Shown here in pieces: positions 1-11,979 of a DNA stretch of 64,000 nucleotides. The DNA is from Rhytidiadelphus loreus (taxonomy: Eukaryota; Streptophyta; Bryopsida; Hypnales; Hylocomiaceae): contig OX344765.1 of assembly GCA_947034895.1 (NCBI GenBank), forward strand, positions 4,965,001 through 5,029,000, written 5' to 3'. Below the pieces are notes generated by a model. The model did no database searches, was not told the DNA's origin, and saw only the letters and a list, made by a program, of their open reading frames with translations. Positions within the stretch are counted from its first letter, which is position 1; each line of letters begins with the position of its first letter. The translations under genes were made by a program, and so were the position numbers.

Positions 1-46
1 CCAATTGTAGAATTTAGGATAATATATGCGACAATTCTACAATTGG
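1..46. repeat. Perfect 14 bp inverted repeat at window edge
   Basis: Bases 1-14 (CCAATTGTAGAATT) are the exact reverse complement of bases 33-46, with an 18-base spacer. It could be a short fold-back or the end of an element cut by the window edge. The following stretch to about 410 has no gene that I can support. Confidence 0.7.
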
Positions 47-409
47 ATTCATTAAAAAATAAATGTAGATTAATATTTTAGCCTTGTTAAGATGTCAAGA
101 TCTTACATTAGATGTCATTGTTGACATAAAAACACGAGTTGTTACAAAGGATGTCTAGCAGAATCCATCAACTTTGACATCAGAAAATTAAAAAAAAACG
201 GGCTTCTTCTAGTGTACTCATGCATACCTAGGTTCACATTTATAGGCTTACACGCTAGCATCAATTGATGAAATAAATAAATCTACACGCTACTAAAATG
301 AAACAAATCTAGGATATTCAGGAAAAGCAAAAAAACCCTTGTCATCCACCTTGTCTATGAAGGACCCTCACAGTTTCGATAGTGGGCAAGGGTGGAAATA
401 TAATCCCAT

Positions 410-852
410 AATTTGAGTCAATGCAAGAGAGTTTTGCCATTGTGGCATGTTTTGATTGGTTAAAGAGAGGCAAATTAAGATTAATAATACTCACTGTTTG
501 CTTTGCGCAAATTTTCAGCATTGTGGCTATGAAGTAGAAATTTCATTGGTTTGGCATTGAGAGAAATCTAAGAGAATCTCTACTACTACTAATTGGTATT
601 AACTCAGTGAGTGTGGATCCACCTAACATAATCTAAATGCAAGAGAGTTTTGTTGTTGTGATATGTTTTGATTGGTTAAGCAATCCAAGAAGTCAAGCAG
701 CTCAACTCTCCTACATTTAGATTATGTCCGGTAATTGCAAAGTAGGCCAAGTCATCAGAAATAATCATGTGTTAGTACCAACCTTGCTACGCACATCTCA
801 GTACGTCCTAATTGGCAATTATTTTTGATAACTTGCCTGCTTTGCAATGACC
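410..852. repeat. Dispersed repeat segment, copy 1 (second copy near 51250-52660)
   Basis: This segment is clearly related to 51252-51302 plus 52265-52658, with shared stretches such as the one beginning CAATGCAAGAGAGTTT. The second copy is interrupted by a 0.96 kb element that is absent here, so this copy is the near-empty site. Its right part (730-852) is itself a small fold-back element. Confidence 0.7.
730..852. mobile_element. Small fold-back MITE, copy 1
   Basis: It starts GGTAATTGCAAAGTAGGCC and ends with a near reverse complement (TTTGCAATGACC). The internal arms ATAATCATG and CAATTATTTTTGATAA also pair roughly. A better preserved copy lies at 52535-52658. It is about 123 bp long and non-coding. 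Confidence 0.55.
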
Positions 853-879
853 TAGTCCGTAACCTTGTGGACCTGATCA

Positions 880-2600
880 GCCAAGAACTTGAGCATACTT
901 GGGGTGTCCCAGATCAGGTGGAAGGCCACATGCTGCTCGTTTCAGATCAATGCTCCAACCATTCAATTGCAAAAGAATCACCCGGCGAAACGTCACTCCG
1001 CAGCTGGATTGAGCACAAACAGATTGATAAATCAACGCTCCACAAATGGATGACTGTGACGGTGATGCAGTTGTGCGTAGTAGGATTGGAAGTATTGGGG
1101 CAGGCAGGGGAGAGCTTCGACAGGGTGAAGTTGGTCCGGCCATATTCTCTCTGTGATTGCTAGCTTTTGGGTTGGCATTGCACGGCGCTTGACGCTCTTG
1201 GCCGTTGCTACGTTGTTTCTACAGCCAGGGATGGTGAACGCAACTACCTCAGATGGCACTACTTCAACGAAGAGTGCAGAAGAGAAGGAAGTGTATTTGA
1301 GGGCGGAGATAAATGTGGAGGACTAAATTTCCGTGACAACATCAACCATGTTTAGTGACTAGGTGCAAGCGTAGAATGCAATCATTTGACACCCCCCACC
1401 TCACGTGATTTTCAACCGCATGTGCTGGCAATATTTCATGCTCCCAGATAGCTTTTGAAATGATCTGTAGACATTTGTAACATAACAGAGATTGAATTGC
1501 ATGGTTTTATAGTTCTTCATTAGGTCTAATATCGCGAGATCAACAACGGTTTGGCTACGTTTCCAATGCTTTTATGCAGAATTGTAAAGGAACTATTGCA
1601 CGTAATGTAGAGTTTTGGTGAGAAAGCAAACTGTAACCTTGAATGACGATCACTTCCAAGGGAAACTGATTTACCCATCTGCGCATGTGATCAACTCACC
1701 TCCATGACCATTGTGGCTTGTACTTGGTGCTTTGCTTTACTTTGATGTTGCACTCCATGCTTGTTCCCCGTGAGAAGACATCATCGGATTCACATCTGGA
1801 TGTGCTTGCAAAAAACATGAAAAAACAAAGTTGATATGGCACTCAGTTCACTAGATTAGGTAGGTATATTATGCATCTACTGTTGTCGTCCTACGTCTTA
1901 TTCTATTTTTGATTCCGATGCTGTCTCTGTTTCGATGTTACGATCCCTCAATGCTCCAGGATATGAATGCAGGTGGTTCAACAGGATTTGAGCTTCACAA
2001 TTGTCAAGACCCCACCAGCATTGGTTGCTGCAGTTCACAATTGCGAGATTCACGAACGTATCATTGTTTACAGTTGTTGAATTCCTCCAAATTGACGTTG
2101 ACCGTTACCACAGGCCAATTGTTCACATGTTCAGAAGCCAAATTCTGACTTCAAGGAAAAACTGCAATTAATGTCAGATGGTTTAGCCCTTGTGATTTGC
2201 AGAGTCTAGGGATTAGACTTGCAGTTGGAATGAAACTGTTCCTCTACTCCCATGCTCAACTTCATTGTAGCAAAACAAACTACTGAAATCGACAACAACG
2301 CTTTGTAGCTATATATAGTAAGCACCAATGTCATTCTGTGTCGCATCTTACATGACATTCGAGAAAATTGATCCCTCACCACTGATTGACCCATTGAAGC
2401 ACAAAATCCAGCACGCGAAGAATACGACTCAATGCTCATCATTCTACAGGTAACCAATTCCTAACGAGAGAGCTTTTGCACATGCTGAGCATTGGAGACC
2501 AAGCTTTGAAGGTGGCGTTCGATGAGCCACTGCGTTGTTCAAACCTGCCAAGCATTTGAAGCTGGTACCCTAACTATTCAGCGGAGCAAGGAATCGCGAG
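880..2600. other. Gene-poor stretch with one dispersed repeat
   Basis: Bases 880-1060 are related to 31715-31930 (shared blocks such as AACTTGAGCACA and TCAACGCTCCACAA). Frame is not conserved between the two, so this is a repeat and not a gene. The rest has only short ORFs without recognisable domains. Confidence 0.45.
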
Positions 2601-3389
2601 AAGCCGTTCTCAAGAGCATTCTCCAAATCGAATTTTTCCAAACCCTAAACGATGAATGCAAGCTCACAAGGTTGCCACAGCAAACAGTTCTCTCTGGCGC
2701 GACCCCAGTCTTCCTCCGACTACTTTACACTGTAGCAATTCCGATAAAATATAGCTCAGGTCCGATAAGTCCAAACACCAAAGCAGGGTTTTGCATTGAA
2801 AGTCATTGTTTGTATGAGCTTCAGAACTGTAGCAAGTCCGATATGATGTCATGGATTGGTCATGGGGAAGCTGAGAAGCCAGCAACAAGTGTGCTCTTCC
2901 GATTTTGTCGGCTTAGGCAACCATCACGTCTGTTCATCGTCGGACTTCGGAAATCGAAAGCCAATTTCGCAACCTGTACTTGTTGGCGAATTGGTGAGAC
3001 GAACTCGGCGCTTTGATTCGGACGGAGGAGGCCACTGGGTGAGCACAGGAAGCTGTCGGAGGTTTCGGGGTTTGGGTTTCTCCTCTCAAGAACGAAATCG
3101 AGGCCCTAAGGTACAATCTGACCTGTTTGTTCCCAGCCGTATGCTGTTATTTAGTTAGCTTGCTATTGCTTCTTGTTGAAGTCCGTCCATGTCAAAGGAA
3201 GTCGACACGCGATTCACAACTGATAAGAGGAGCCTCTTGGTGTCCAGTAGAACCCTACCTTGTTTGTGGCGAGGTGATTGCAATTTTATGTCTGGAGTGA
3301 GTTTTGGTATTCCCCTATTTCCATATTCGATTTTCGCAGCCAGTCGACCTCTGAGGCTGTGTTACGAACTGCCTGTCTGCGGAATCGAC

Positions 3390-3429
3390 TAGCACACGTG
3401 GAATCTCATTAGCACACGTGGAATCTCAT
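3390..3429 (+). promoter_or_regulatory. Tandem 20 bp G-box repeat upstream of Myb/SANT start
   Basis: Two exact back-to-back copies of a 20 bp unit (3390-3409, 3410-3429) each contain CACACGTGG, a plant G-box (CACGTG core, the bHLH/bZIP site). The paralog in block B has neither, only a divergent single stretch. The repeats lie about 170 bp before the start codon, in the promoter or 5' UTR. A regulatory role is inference. Confidence 0.5.
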
Positions 3430-3600
3430 GTCTTTCGTTTTTCGTTTTTGATTGATCTCCAATTGGACTTGGGTGTCTTCCTCATATGTGTTTCTCTATA
3501 TCAAGTTTGAATCTGTGCCAAGGCCCAAGACGCACTTCTGCGTAAAGAAGCCCCACTCCAATCAACTGGGTATTGTTTCCAAGTAAGAACTCCAGCAGAA

Positions 3601-6506
3601 ATGATGACTGAGATGGATGACCCCATGGTTCTGGAGAGCCTTCTTCCATACCCGAAGGATCTGGATAAGAGCGTTTTGGCAGCGCAAGCACGGGAGATGC
3701 AGGAAGTCGTGTTCGAAAATGGTGTTTTCGAGATTTCTGTTGTTGACTCACCAACCTCTGGTGCCAAAGAAGTTACAGAACAAGGTTAGGCACATATGCA
3801 ACTTTTGCACAATGGAATATATGTATGCGATGAATACAGCCTTCTATTGGCAATTGAAATTGATGTGCATCCACTCCATGCTCATGTGTCTTGCATTGCA
3901 AACTAAGTCTGTGGAGCTAAATTGTTCTTGTACTCTTTTGTGCATTTCGTTTCCAGTGGTTGGGATGGAGAGTTCGGCCCCTGCTCTGACTCACGGACCG
4001 ATAGGGGACGACAGAAGCAAGCATGGAGACGGAGCTCAAAGTGAAGTTGCTCAGGAACAGAATCTTGCTTTTCCCATGAAGCCCAGCGGAGGAGGCAGGG
4101 TCATTGAGCTGCCCTTCGAGAGTTCTTCGTTTCCGTCTCCAAATTCAGGAAATTTCGATGCCATTGCAGGAGAAGGTATAGCCGTGGCCCAGAAGCAGCG
4201 CAAGAATCGCGGGAAGAATTGGACTCAAAAGGACACAGATGACCTGTTGAGAGCAGTTTCGAACACCAAGAAGGTGTGTACTCGTATGGAGCAGGGCACT
4301 GATAGTGACTCGCACTGGGATGCCATAGCCAAGGCGGTGCCAGGCAGGGCGGCATATGAATGTCAGGGAAGGATGGACACGCTCAAGAGGTCATTCAGCG
4401 CAATGAAGAACTACTGTGATGGGCAGCTGAAGGAGTTCAAGCAGCTGAATGAGGAGGACTTCGGCAAAATGAAGGTGTCACCTCGGTTCTCAGAAGACTG
4501 GTACAATCAGATTCGCGATAACTGCCCACCCAAACGCCAGAGGAGATTGAAAACGAGCGGAGCGGGAAGCTCATCAAACAACACTAGTTTCGTACCAGAC
4601 TCCTCAACTATGGGTAAAGCAAATGGCTTGTCCTGTCCTTGTCTATCTCATGTGTTGGATGCAATGCTAATTAACCCTTCACCGCACAGGTGAACTTTGA
4701 GCCTTTCCCTACAACAATCTAAAAACTTGCGCCACACCTATTTTCGTTTGAGCTAAAACTCAAGTGCCAACAACTCAATGGCAATAGATTCGGTGATTTC
4801 ACATGAAGCAAAAATCCTAGTTCACTTATACGTTCAACGGAACCTCTACTGGGATGTATGGTTAATGTGGCAGCTACTTCAGCTTCGCCTTCGACATTTG
4901 TACTTTTGTTTTTTGAGTACTGTCATCTGATATTGTTGAAAATTTTACTTGCAGATCTCCTGCCTCCCATCCTCGGCGAGCCAGCATTGGTGGTATGTGC
5001 TTCACTGAACTTTTACTTGTTGAAGTTATTAGTGAGTTTCGTATTTTCCATGCATGAGTGGTGTCATGACGTGGGTCTGGGCGTGAAGCACGAATACATG
5101 CTAGTCGTTCATGGAGTTTCGACAGAATTAGCTTCTATTTCGTGTTCTTGGGAATGAAATCTTTTTAGTCGACTTTCGTGAGGGAGAGGGCTTTGACAGT
5201 TTCGATCTTGAACTTTTTGAGTTTCAGCTCTATGTTCCAAGTAAATCGTCGTGGCATCATGACTTCGAGTTTAAGCTGCTGTATATATTTTGATTTTTGA
5301 AGCTTGGTATTATTGATGATCTTGGCTTTTCCCATTTTGTTTTTGGCTTGTACTGAGGGTTGTCAAATGTTTGTTTATTGAATTTGATTGTTTCCTGATT
5401 TTTGTTCTTCTCTTGTATTCGTTTTATTTTCTTCCCCCCTCTTCTTGAATCTCATCTCTTCTCTTCTCTGAGCACTTCTCATTCCTTCTCTGCTTCTCAT
5501 TCCTTCTTCTCTCTTCCCTTTTTTATCTTCTTCTCATCTCTTCTTCGTTCTCTTCTGTTGTTTCATTTTCCTTCTCCAACACTTTCTTTCTTTCTTTCGT
5601 CTTTTCTTCGTTTTTGGAGATGGGGGAGGAGGGAGGGTGATTGTTTTCTTGCAGTGGAGGCTAGAATACAGAGTCGGCATCCAACAGAAAGAATTCGTGT
5701 CAACTCGATGCCAAAGAAGGAGCCCCAACTGCAACTGTAATCTGAATCATACCCAGTAGTGAGATTGACTCCCACAAGGTGGACATTGGAAGAGTATCAG
5801 GAATCAAAGGCGGCAGCGAGCTCTGTGACATCAAGCTTTATCATGCTCAGTTTGTGACTTACTTACAAGCCAGGAGCTGGGGTTAGTAGTGGTAGAGATA
5901 TTATAGTTTCCTATATAGAGCACAATGGCAAACCTGGAGAAGCTTTTCTCCCAAGGAAATTTGAAAGATGGAACACAGCGCTTCATGGGAATTCTGAGAT
6001 TTAGTTCGGGAGTATATATACTCGTATGTCACTCGCGTCTGTGGAGATGCCTGCAAGTGAAGGAGGGACATGGAGGAATTATCCATGTGAAGAGTGTTCA
6101 GAGGATGGCTATATCTCATCGCCTCCAGCTGGGCTTCGGGATTCCGGGGTTTCAGATGTTCTGAAGGATCTCTGACTATTTTTTTTTTTTTAAAGAATCG
6201 GGTGAAAATCATCATTGATTCTTGGACGGAGTGGTCGGCGCTACAAGATTTTTGACTTTGACTTTGCCTCCGACTTCGTAACCATAACACGTGGAGTTAA
6301 TATCTGAGTGACGTTCCTCCCAGGCCTCTGTTCCAGTGACGCAGCCCATGGAGGACCCACCAGCCTGTCAGTCGGCGGACCCCCTCCACCAACAAGCTCC
6401 TCCAGTACCCCAGGATGCAGATGTTGCTCAAGATTTCATCGATATCGATGATCTATTTGCAAGTTTTGCAAGTTTTGAACTTGGGTCGTACCCCCCCTGG
6501 GTGTAA
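3601..6506 (+). CDS. Myb/SANT-like (trihelix-type) DNA-binding protein, four exons
   Basis: Exons 3601-3784, 3957-4613, 4955-4992 and 6324-6506 join in phase with GT/AG borders and give 353 residues. The likely Myb/SANT-like domain is at residues 146-222: Trp150 in NWTQKD, Trp182 in SHWDAI, and a third helix around ECQGRMDTLKRSF. Basic patches (QKQRKNRGK before the domain, PPKRQRRLK after it) look like nuclear localisation signals. The C-terminus is acidic and hydrophobic (DFIDIDDLFASFASFEL), as in some activation domains. The start is the first of two adjacent ATGs after AGCAGAA and is conserved in the paralog. It is probably a nuclear transcription factor or a domesticated transposon DNA-binding protein; the target is unknown. 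Family is fairly sure. Exon 4 rests on phase and composition alone, because the paralog lacks it. Confidence 0.75.
5160..5291 (+). other. Conserved possible reading frame inside intron 3
   Basis: A frame reading GNEIFLVDFREGEGFDSFD, then FQLYVPSKSSWHHD, ends at TGA near 5291. The paralog at 47230-47394 keeps the same frame, differs by a 9 bp in-frame indel, and shows mostly third-position or conservative changes. It may be an alternative last exon or a relic of one. I do not recognise the product. Confidence 0.3.
5740..6175 (+). pseudogene. Possible degraded coding fragment in intron 3 of the Myb/SANT gene
   Basis: One frame has coding-like composition (for example RWTLEEYQESKAAASS near 5780 and GGTWRNYPCEECSEDGY near 6070) but is broken by stops, and a poly-T run follows at 6179. 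This part of intron 3 has no counterpart in block B and may be inserted. I recognise no family. Confidence 0.25.
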
Positions 6507-6509
6507 GGG

Positions 6510-8835
6510 CGGTTGCCGGTTGCTCTTCTGTGCAACCGATCTGCAGTTTTATGCCACAGAAGAAAAAAAATGGAACAAGAAGAAGAAGGTCTGCATTGAA
6601 GTGGCATGGTTAATTTTACTTAACTTAGTTGCTGCTCCCACTGATCCTGATCCTCCCTGCTCCGACGAATCGACCCCGCAGAGAATCAAAACTCAATCTG
6701 CTTACTGAAAATCCAAGACTCAGAGATTTGAACCTTTGTTCCTACATGACCTGATTGTTTTGATCAGGTAGCCACCTTTTTTCATCGTTTAGTTGTTACA
6801 CAACATCGAATCCACCTACTTAACAGTTCCGTCTCTGTGTCGCAGAACTTGGCAGGACAGGATAAGTCGTGTTATCTAGTTATCACTCGCACCTAATGTT
6901 TGACTGGAGTGCTCTTGAAGATTGTAGCAAGTGTTCACAAGATTTGAAGCTCGCCTGTGTGTACTTTGCGAGACTCTTGCTTCGGCAGAGTCCGATTAAA
7001 TAATCATATCTTTTCGTATTGGTTGTGTCTGTCGTTGTTCTTTTGTTGTGCACACAAGGAAGGTATACTCTGTTCCCATATGGGATTCAATAAAGAAATT
7101 TCTGGTTTTTCCCCGAATATGAAGGAAATTTTATGCCGTAAAAATTTCACCATTACCACATGGTGATGCATTATGACAATTACCTCATGGTATTCTAATA
7201 ATGGATTGCCTTATGGGAATGGGATATGGGAATGGGTTAAAGCAGCGACAAATTACAACATACAAAAAGGTGAGACTATCAATACTTGTATACATTATCG
7301 TATATTCCGTAATACATAATATTGTACAATAGATATTATACCGTATAATATTGTACAATACAAAACATATTATAGAACTTACAAAACTGTTCATACATTT
7401 AATCTCTCACAAATGAAGTATGGCTCAAGGTTGTTCATACATTTAATCTCTCACAAATGAAGTATGGCTCAAGGTTGGGAGGTGGAGGCACTTGTGTATT
7501 ATACTTGATGGGAGTCTCACCAAAGACAATGCTTATGGGATAATGTCCTCAACAAAGAACCACATGGTAAAAGCAAGGTCTTTTTGGAAATGTATTACCA
7601 TGTGGGAAAGATACAAAACTTTGCCTCTTCGTGTTTCATGTAATTCTTGAATTCACAGTTTACCACAGGGTGTAGTGATATTACCCGTTTGTGAACAGTG
7701 AATTGTGGGAAACGTATTACCTTTTGCCTTGTGGTGCATCGGGTAAAGCTTGCTACCTTCTCTGTGGCATGGATGATGTTGTTCATTCTTATTGTTTGAA
7801 TTCACCTCAAGAGCAGAAGAGCTTGAAGTTGCCAAATTATATAGTGTGGTGATCCATGAATGTAGCATTTTGATGTGTACAAAGTCAAAATATGCTATGA
7901 TGAAGGAATGTTCAATTCCATTCACTTAAATTGCATTCAAGCAACTCTCTCCAAAACATTTGGATGAATATTTGGTGTTTTCTATCTAATAGGCCTCCTT
8001 GAAATCTTCCCAATTAACCCTGAGTGTAAGAAAGTGGCCCTCCATGACCAAGGTCGTCACCCAAATTCTTTGATTATTGGACCAATAGGTTCATTCTTTG
8101 TTTCTACAATGAAGTCATATGTGAGACCTTTTAGCAAAATAACTTATAGGATTCATTTTTAAACTCAATTTTCACAATTCTTCGAAAAATAAAGTTTTAC
8201 AAGGTTCATATCTCTTGCTAGAACAATCTCATTGTTGAGATTAGTGTCTTTCAATTCCATCGTAGAGCTATTAACGGTTTAGTTTTCCTTCAATTTTGAA
8301 CCTATTTCTACTTCATAATTTTTTTAATGATTGAAAATTATGTTTTGTTTTGTTTTGTTTTGTTTTTAAAAAAAAAAATCCTAGATTTTGAACTCAATCC
8401 TTCAATATATAAATTAGAAATTCAAAATTATTAGTGCAAAAACTTTAAATTACAAAGATTCAAAGTTAGAACTCTAATTCAAAGCGAGGTGCCAAAAAAC
8501 TTGTTTTCTTCACTTTAAATGTAAATATCTTGCAATTTATGCAATTAAAGTTTCTAAACTTTCTTCTATGTATTTTTACACTAGTCTAGTACAAGATCTT
8601 ATGGTAAGAGATGCAAAAAAGAAAAATGAAAAATGAAAATGAATGTTTTTGTTCTTTACAATACAAATGGCAATTTTGAATGGCTTTTGATGAAAAAAAA
8701 GCCTTGGGACTTTAGGGGTTAAAGGACACAAAATGTGTTTTCTAGCATTTATGGTTATCCTCCCAAAAGTTCTTGACCAATCCAATGACCACACAAATAC
8801 ATTCATTTTTTAGAAATGAAATCACATTTTCTACA
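6510..8835. other. Intergenic, AT-rich, with a decayed repeat
   Basis: No supported gene. At 7120-7800 the words ACCACATGGTAA, TTATGGGA and ATTGTACAATA recur; 7490-7580 is related to 43195-43265 inside the 42806-43523 element, so an old element of that type is likely. A (TGTTT)n run lies at about 8342-8366. Confidence 0.4.
7389..7476 (+). repeat. Exact 44 bp tandem duplication
   Basis: Bases 7389-7432 and 7433-7476 are identical (unit begins GTTCATACATTTAATCTCTC). The lack of divergence suggests a recent duplication, or a local assembly error. Confidence 0.85.
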
Positions 8836-9243
8836 AAGTAGGTTGTTCAAAGACCACTTGGGCATTAAGAATTGCCCTTATAATTATCTCTGAAATGGAC
8901 GTGAAGTGGTCTCTAAATTGTCCTCTATAGTCATTGAATGCATCAAGGAAAAATTTATTATTTATTGTAGGAGCCAATCATTTTCCTTGCTTTCCCCATG
9001 ACTCTTTACAAGTTGCAAGTGAATGGTTTATGAGAGACCTAGGGTCATAAATAGGTGCCTATGACACAACTTGTTTGAAATTTCACAAGTAATTCAATAA
9101 TGCTTCAAAAAATATGAAACCACTTAATTGTTCTACATCTATTTCTCTTTGTCTGAAAAATGAGCTAAAAATATTCCCATCCAAGGAAACACATGAAAAA
9201 GGTGAACCAACCTCTAAATGAGCATTTTTCAAGATTCCTACCT
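8836..9243. mobile_element. TA-target MITE, family 1, copy 1 (diverged left end)
   Basis: It aligns along its length with the four better copies of the 410 bp family (shared words GAGCCAATCATT, AATAGGTGCCTATG, GAAAAATGAGCTAAAAAT). The right end reads CCTACCT followed by TA; the left end has decayed to AAGTAGG. Non-coding. Confidence 0.65.
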
Positions 9244-9244
9244 T

Positions 9245-9570
9245 AAGTTCTAGAATTTTCATATTTTTGTACCTTTCGTTTCTAGTGCCACTACCACTAT
9301 ACGATCCATCATCCAACTAAGAGCTTCAGGTAGTAGACCTCCTCCAACAACTAGCTTTTCATAACATTGTTTATCAATGAGGTAGGGGTCCCTTTTGCAT
9401 CCTTGAAAAGGGAACCCCCACAATGAACAAAATTGTCTTGTATGCGTCTCCTAGTCAACCCCAATCCTTGAATTAACTAACAAGTCCCTTGACTCCCTTC
9501 AAGGTATCTAGTAAAATATAAAGTAGAACTGCCTAATACCTCCATCCATTCAATTTTGTCACCTAGGTAG
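9245..9570. repeat. Dispersed repeat fragment related to 61014-61195
   Basis: Blocks such as AATGAACAAAATTGTCTT and CCAATCCTTGAATTAA are shared with 61014-61195, which then continues into sequence matching 10640-10680. The 9571-10307 element therefore appears to sit inside an older repeat. No gene seen. Confidence 0.5.
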
Positions 9571-10307
9571 TTGCAAGAAACACTTCTCGTTTTTTGTTCA
9601 AAACTGCGTTTTTTGGCCATAGGAGTGGCAGTACTATATAATACTACTAATACTATGTTTTAGAAGCGCCCCGACAAATCTGCACCGTTGATTGAAGGTG
9701 CTTGTAGATCTACACAGTTGATTTAGTACTATGTTGTACTATGTAGTACTACGGACTACTACGAAGTACTATAGAAGCCACTGGAAGTAGAAAATAGCAG
9801 AAAAGGGGTCTATAGAAATTTTCATTTTTAGTAATTCAAAAAAAATTCAAAAAAATTCCATAAAAAAACCCATTCTTCTAGCGCTCGCATTGCACCAAAA
9901 AATTAATGAAGGAAATTTTTTCCCTCTTCATAGCTTTCACACAAAGGAAGGTCACTTTGACCCCATGTGTGCAATTGACATGATGCTATTTTCATAAAAA
10001 CTCATCGTCAGCCCTTTTAGTGTTAGTAAACCTCCAACATGTCCAATTTTTGGCTTGAAATTTGCATTTTTGGATCAAAAATAGGACTAAACCCCCCAAA
10101 ATGGCCAAGGTAGACACCCAATCGGGGGCAGGTTAAAAATAGTAAACTAATTTTTAAATTTCTTTTAAAATCACTCAAGGTCTGTAACTTTAGCATCTAC
10201 CTTCAATCCAAATTTCATACCAAATGGACAAACAATGCAAAAGTTATGAGCAAAAAGCCAATTTTTAAAGACAAAGGGACAAGAAATAGGACAAGTGTTT
10301 CTTGCAA
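9571..10307. mobile_element. 737 bp element with perfect 15 bp terminal inverted repeats
   Basis: The left end TTGCAAGAAACACTT is the exact reverse complement of the right end AAGTGTTTCTTGCAA. The interior is non-coding and has an iterated AGTACTA palindromic word at 9630-9780. Superfamily unknown; no clear target duplication seen. Confidence 0.6.
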
Positions 10308-10309
10308 TC

Positions 10310-10678
10310 ACCCACCTACAGGATCCTTTGAATTGCATCAGTGACCCATCTAAGTATTACCACAATCTTTACAACCCTTTTTCATGATGGCAATGCACTT
10401 AGAGAGTGGACACATCAACTCATACTTCAACAAGGGTCTACTCACAGTTTAACATTTCACCTTTGAAAAATGACAAAAAATTCACTTCTTGTTAGAATGT
10501 CTTCATTCTTTTTGCAATTGACTTCTCTCAAACAATTCAATCTTCCAAAAATATAGGAGCTGACAAATAGCTTTTCCAAAGTACCTAGATAGAAAATTTG
10601 TGTAATATTGGGCAGTTCTATCTTAATACCCTCCTACCTAGCATGGAAAGGACCATTGCCTGGTCATACAATGTTATA
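10310..10678. other. Intergenic repeat remnant
   Basis: No gene. The right end (10590-10680, with CATTGCCTGGTCATACAATG) continues the older dispersed repeat also present at about 61165-61195. Confidence 0.35.
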
Positions 10679-10836
10679 AGGTAAACTACCCCAGTACAAG
10701 AAAAATGGGAGCAAGCCCATTGTGGGCAAAATTGTAATCGTGGTGTACATTCAAGTTCTAAGATGTACAACACCATTACAATTTCATCCACAATAGGCTT
10801 GCTCCCATTTTGCCCATAATCGGATAGTTTACTTTA
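10679..10836. mobile_element. Fold-back element, about 158 bp
   Basis: Almost the whole element folds on itself. AATGGGAGCAAGCC (left) pairs with GGCTTGCTCCCATT (right), and inner arms around ATTGTAATCGTGGTGTACAT pair with ATGTACAACACCATTACAA. The outer ends are AAGGTAAACTA and TAGTTTACTTT. A long RNA hairpin is possible if transcribed. Confidence 0.65.
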
Positions 10837-10839
10837 GTA

Positions 10840-11978
10840 TCTTTTCAAGTTCTCAAATTTGATCTCACACCCACCTGGTCGTGGGGTTGCTAGGTGGCAA
10901 CTAATTTTCCAATTTCTTTGTGAATTAAAAGAAAAAATGGAAGAAGACGGTCTGCTTCTAGGGATCCATTTTGCTCTCATGAATTACATGCCCAAATAGC
11001 TTCTTGGCTTATCATGGTAATTCTTATAACTAAAGCAAAATAATGAGTTATGCAATTCATGTGGGCTTTCCCTTTCCTAGCGGCGGTGTAAAATTTGTAT
11101 ATGGTTTAGCTGATGAAATACGTAGTATGGACCTTAAGCATAGTGAGTCATACATTGGTTTTTAGAGTTTTCCAAATGCTACTAATTGACAGGACAAAGT
11201 AGAATGGAGGTTAACAGCGCACCACTGAATAGCTTTAAAGGTATTGAAAGTGAGGAAAGCAAGGTTAAGGTAGGAGGTCCATAAATCACCCATTTAAGAG
11301 CTGAAACTAAATTTGGGGGAAATGAAGCTTCTTGAAACATTTTTCAAAATATTTTTCAGTAAATTTTCCTTGAAAGACGATTGGAATTGGCATGTAATTC
11401 AAGTTGTTTCATATTTTTTAAGAGCTTTGTGGAATTTGTTATGAAATTTTGAAATTAAAGTGGCATAGGGCTCTAAAATCACCCACCTCCTGAAATGTTC
11501 ATTGATTGTACATTATTGAAGGCTATGAAAAAGCAACATGAACAAACAGTATACATTTGAGGAAGTGGACAATTTTAGAGCCTATGTACTTTTAATTAGA
11601 ACCTCCTATTGTACTTCATTTATTATAAAAGTGCCATATAGTTTATCATTTTACACATATTGACATGTAAGCTAAGATCCGGGGTGGGTGGGGTTGGAGG
11701 GCCTATTCAAGCCTGTTCCCAACTCCGTTCCCCAGGCCTCATCGAACGTTGATGTCAAAAAGAAAATTCAAAAAAAAAAAATATTCAGAATTTTGAAAAT
11801 GAAAAACAAAGTTTAGTTGTTGTTTCAAAAAAAGTGACATGGCACTCGTTGTGCCATGTCAATGCAACTCGCAAACTGCACGTTTTGACCAGTTTCGGCT
11901 GGTTTCCAAATTGGGAACTCACAACCCTTTAAAGTAGGAAAAAAATGTCTAATGCTATTAGATTGATGGATTCTATAT
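10840..11978. other. Intergenic, no gene; decayed element at about 11680-11940
   Basis: The only structure is a stretch (11680-11940) with GCCTGTTCCCAACTCCGTTCC on one side and GGGAACTCACAACCC on the other around an AT-rich core. It loosely resembles the MITE types at 13486 and 59511. The rest is AT-rich without features I can support. Confidence 0.3.
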
Positions 11979-11979
11979 A

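Larger units (their letters stand above)
2636..5706 (+). repeat. Paralogous block C (matches 44816-47737)
   Basis: This block carries the upstream region, the first three exons and most of intron 3 of the Myb/SANT gene, and aligns almost throughout with 44816-47737. Exons align better than the spacers. The upstream part has repeated TCCGATA words and a likely 5' UTR exon with a donor after AGGCCCTAAG (3110). That donor GT is changed in the other copy. Homology ends near 5706; the last exon at 6324-6506 has no counterpart in block B. Confidence 0.85.

Noticed and set aside
825..1163. 112-residue ORF
   Set aside because: The related copy at 31715-31930 has indels that destroy the frame, so it is a non-coding repeat.
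2522..3016. 164-residue ORF upstream of the Myb/SANT gene
   Set aside because: The paralogous sequence at 44816-45195 breaks its frame in the N-terminal half. It is more likely promoter and 5' UTR.
5402..5740. 112-residue ORF rich in Phe, Ser and Leu
   Set aside because: It is the CT-rich tract of intron 3; the paralog at 47423 is not frame-conserved.
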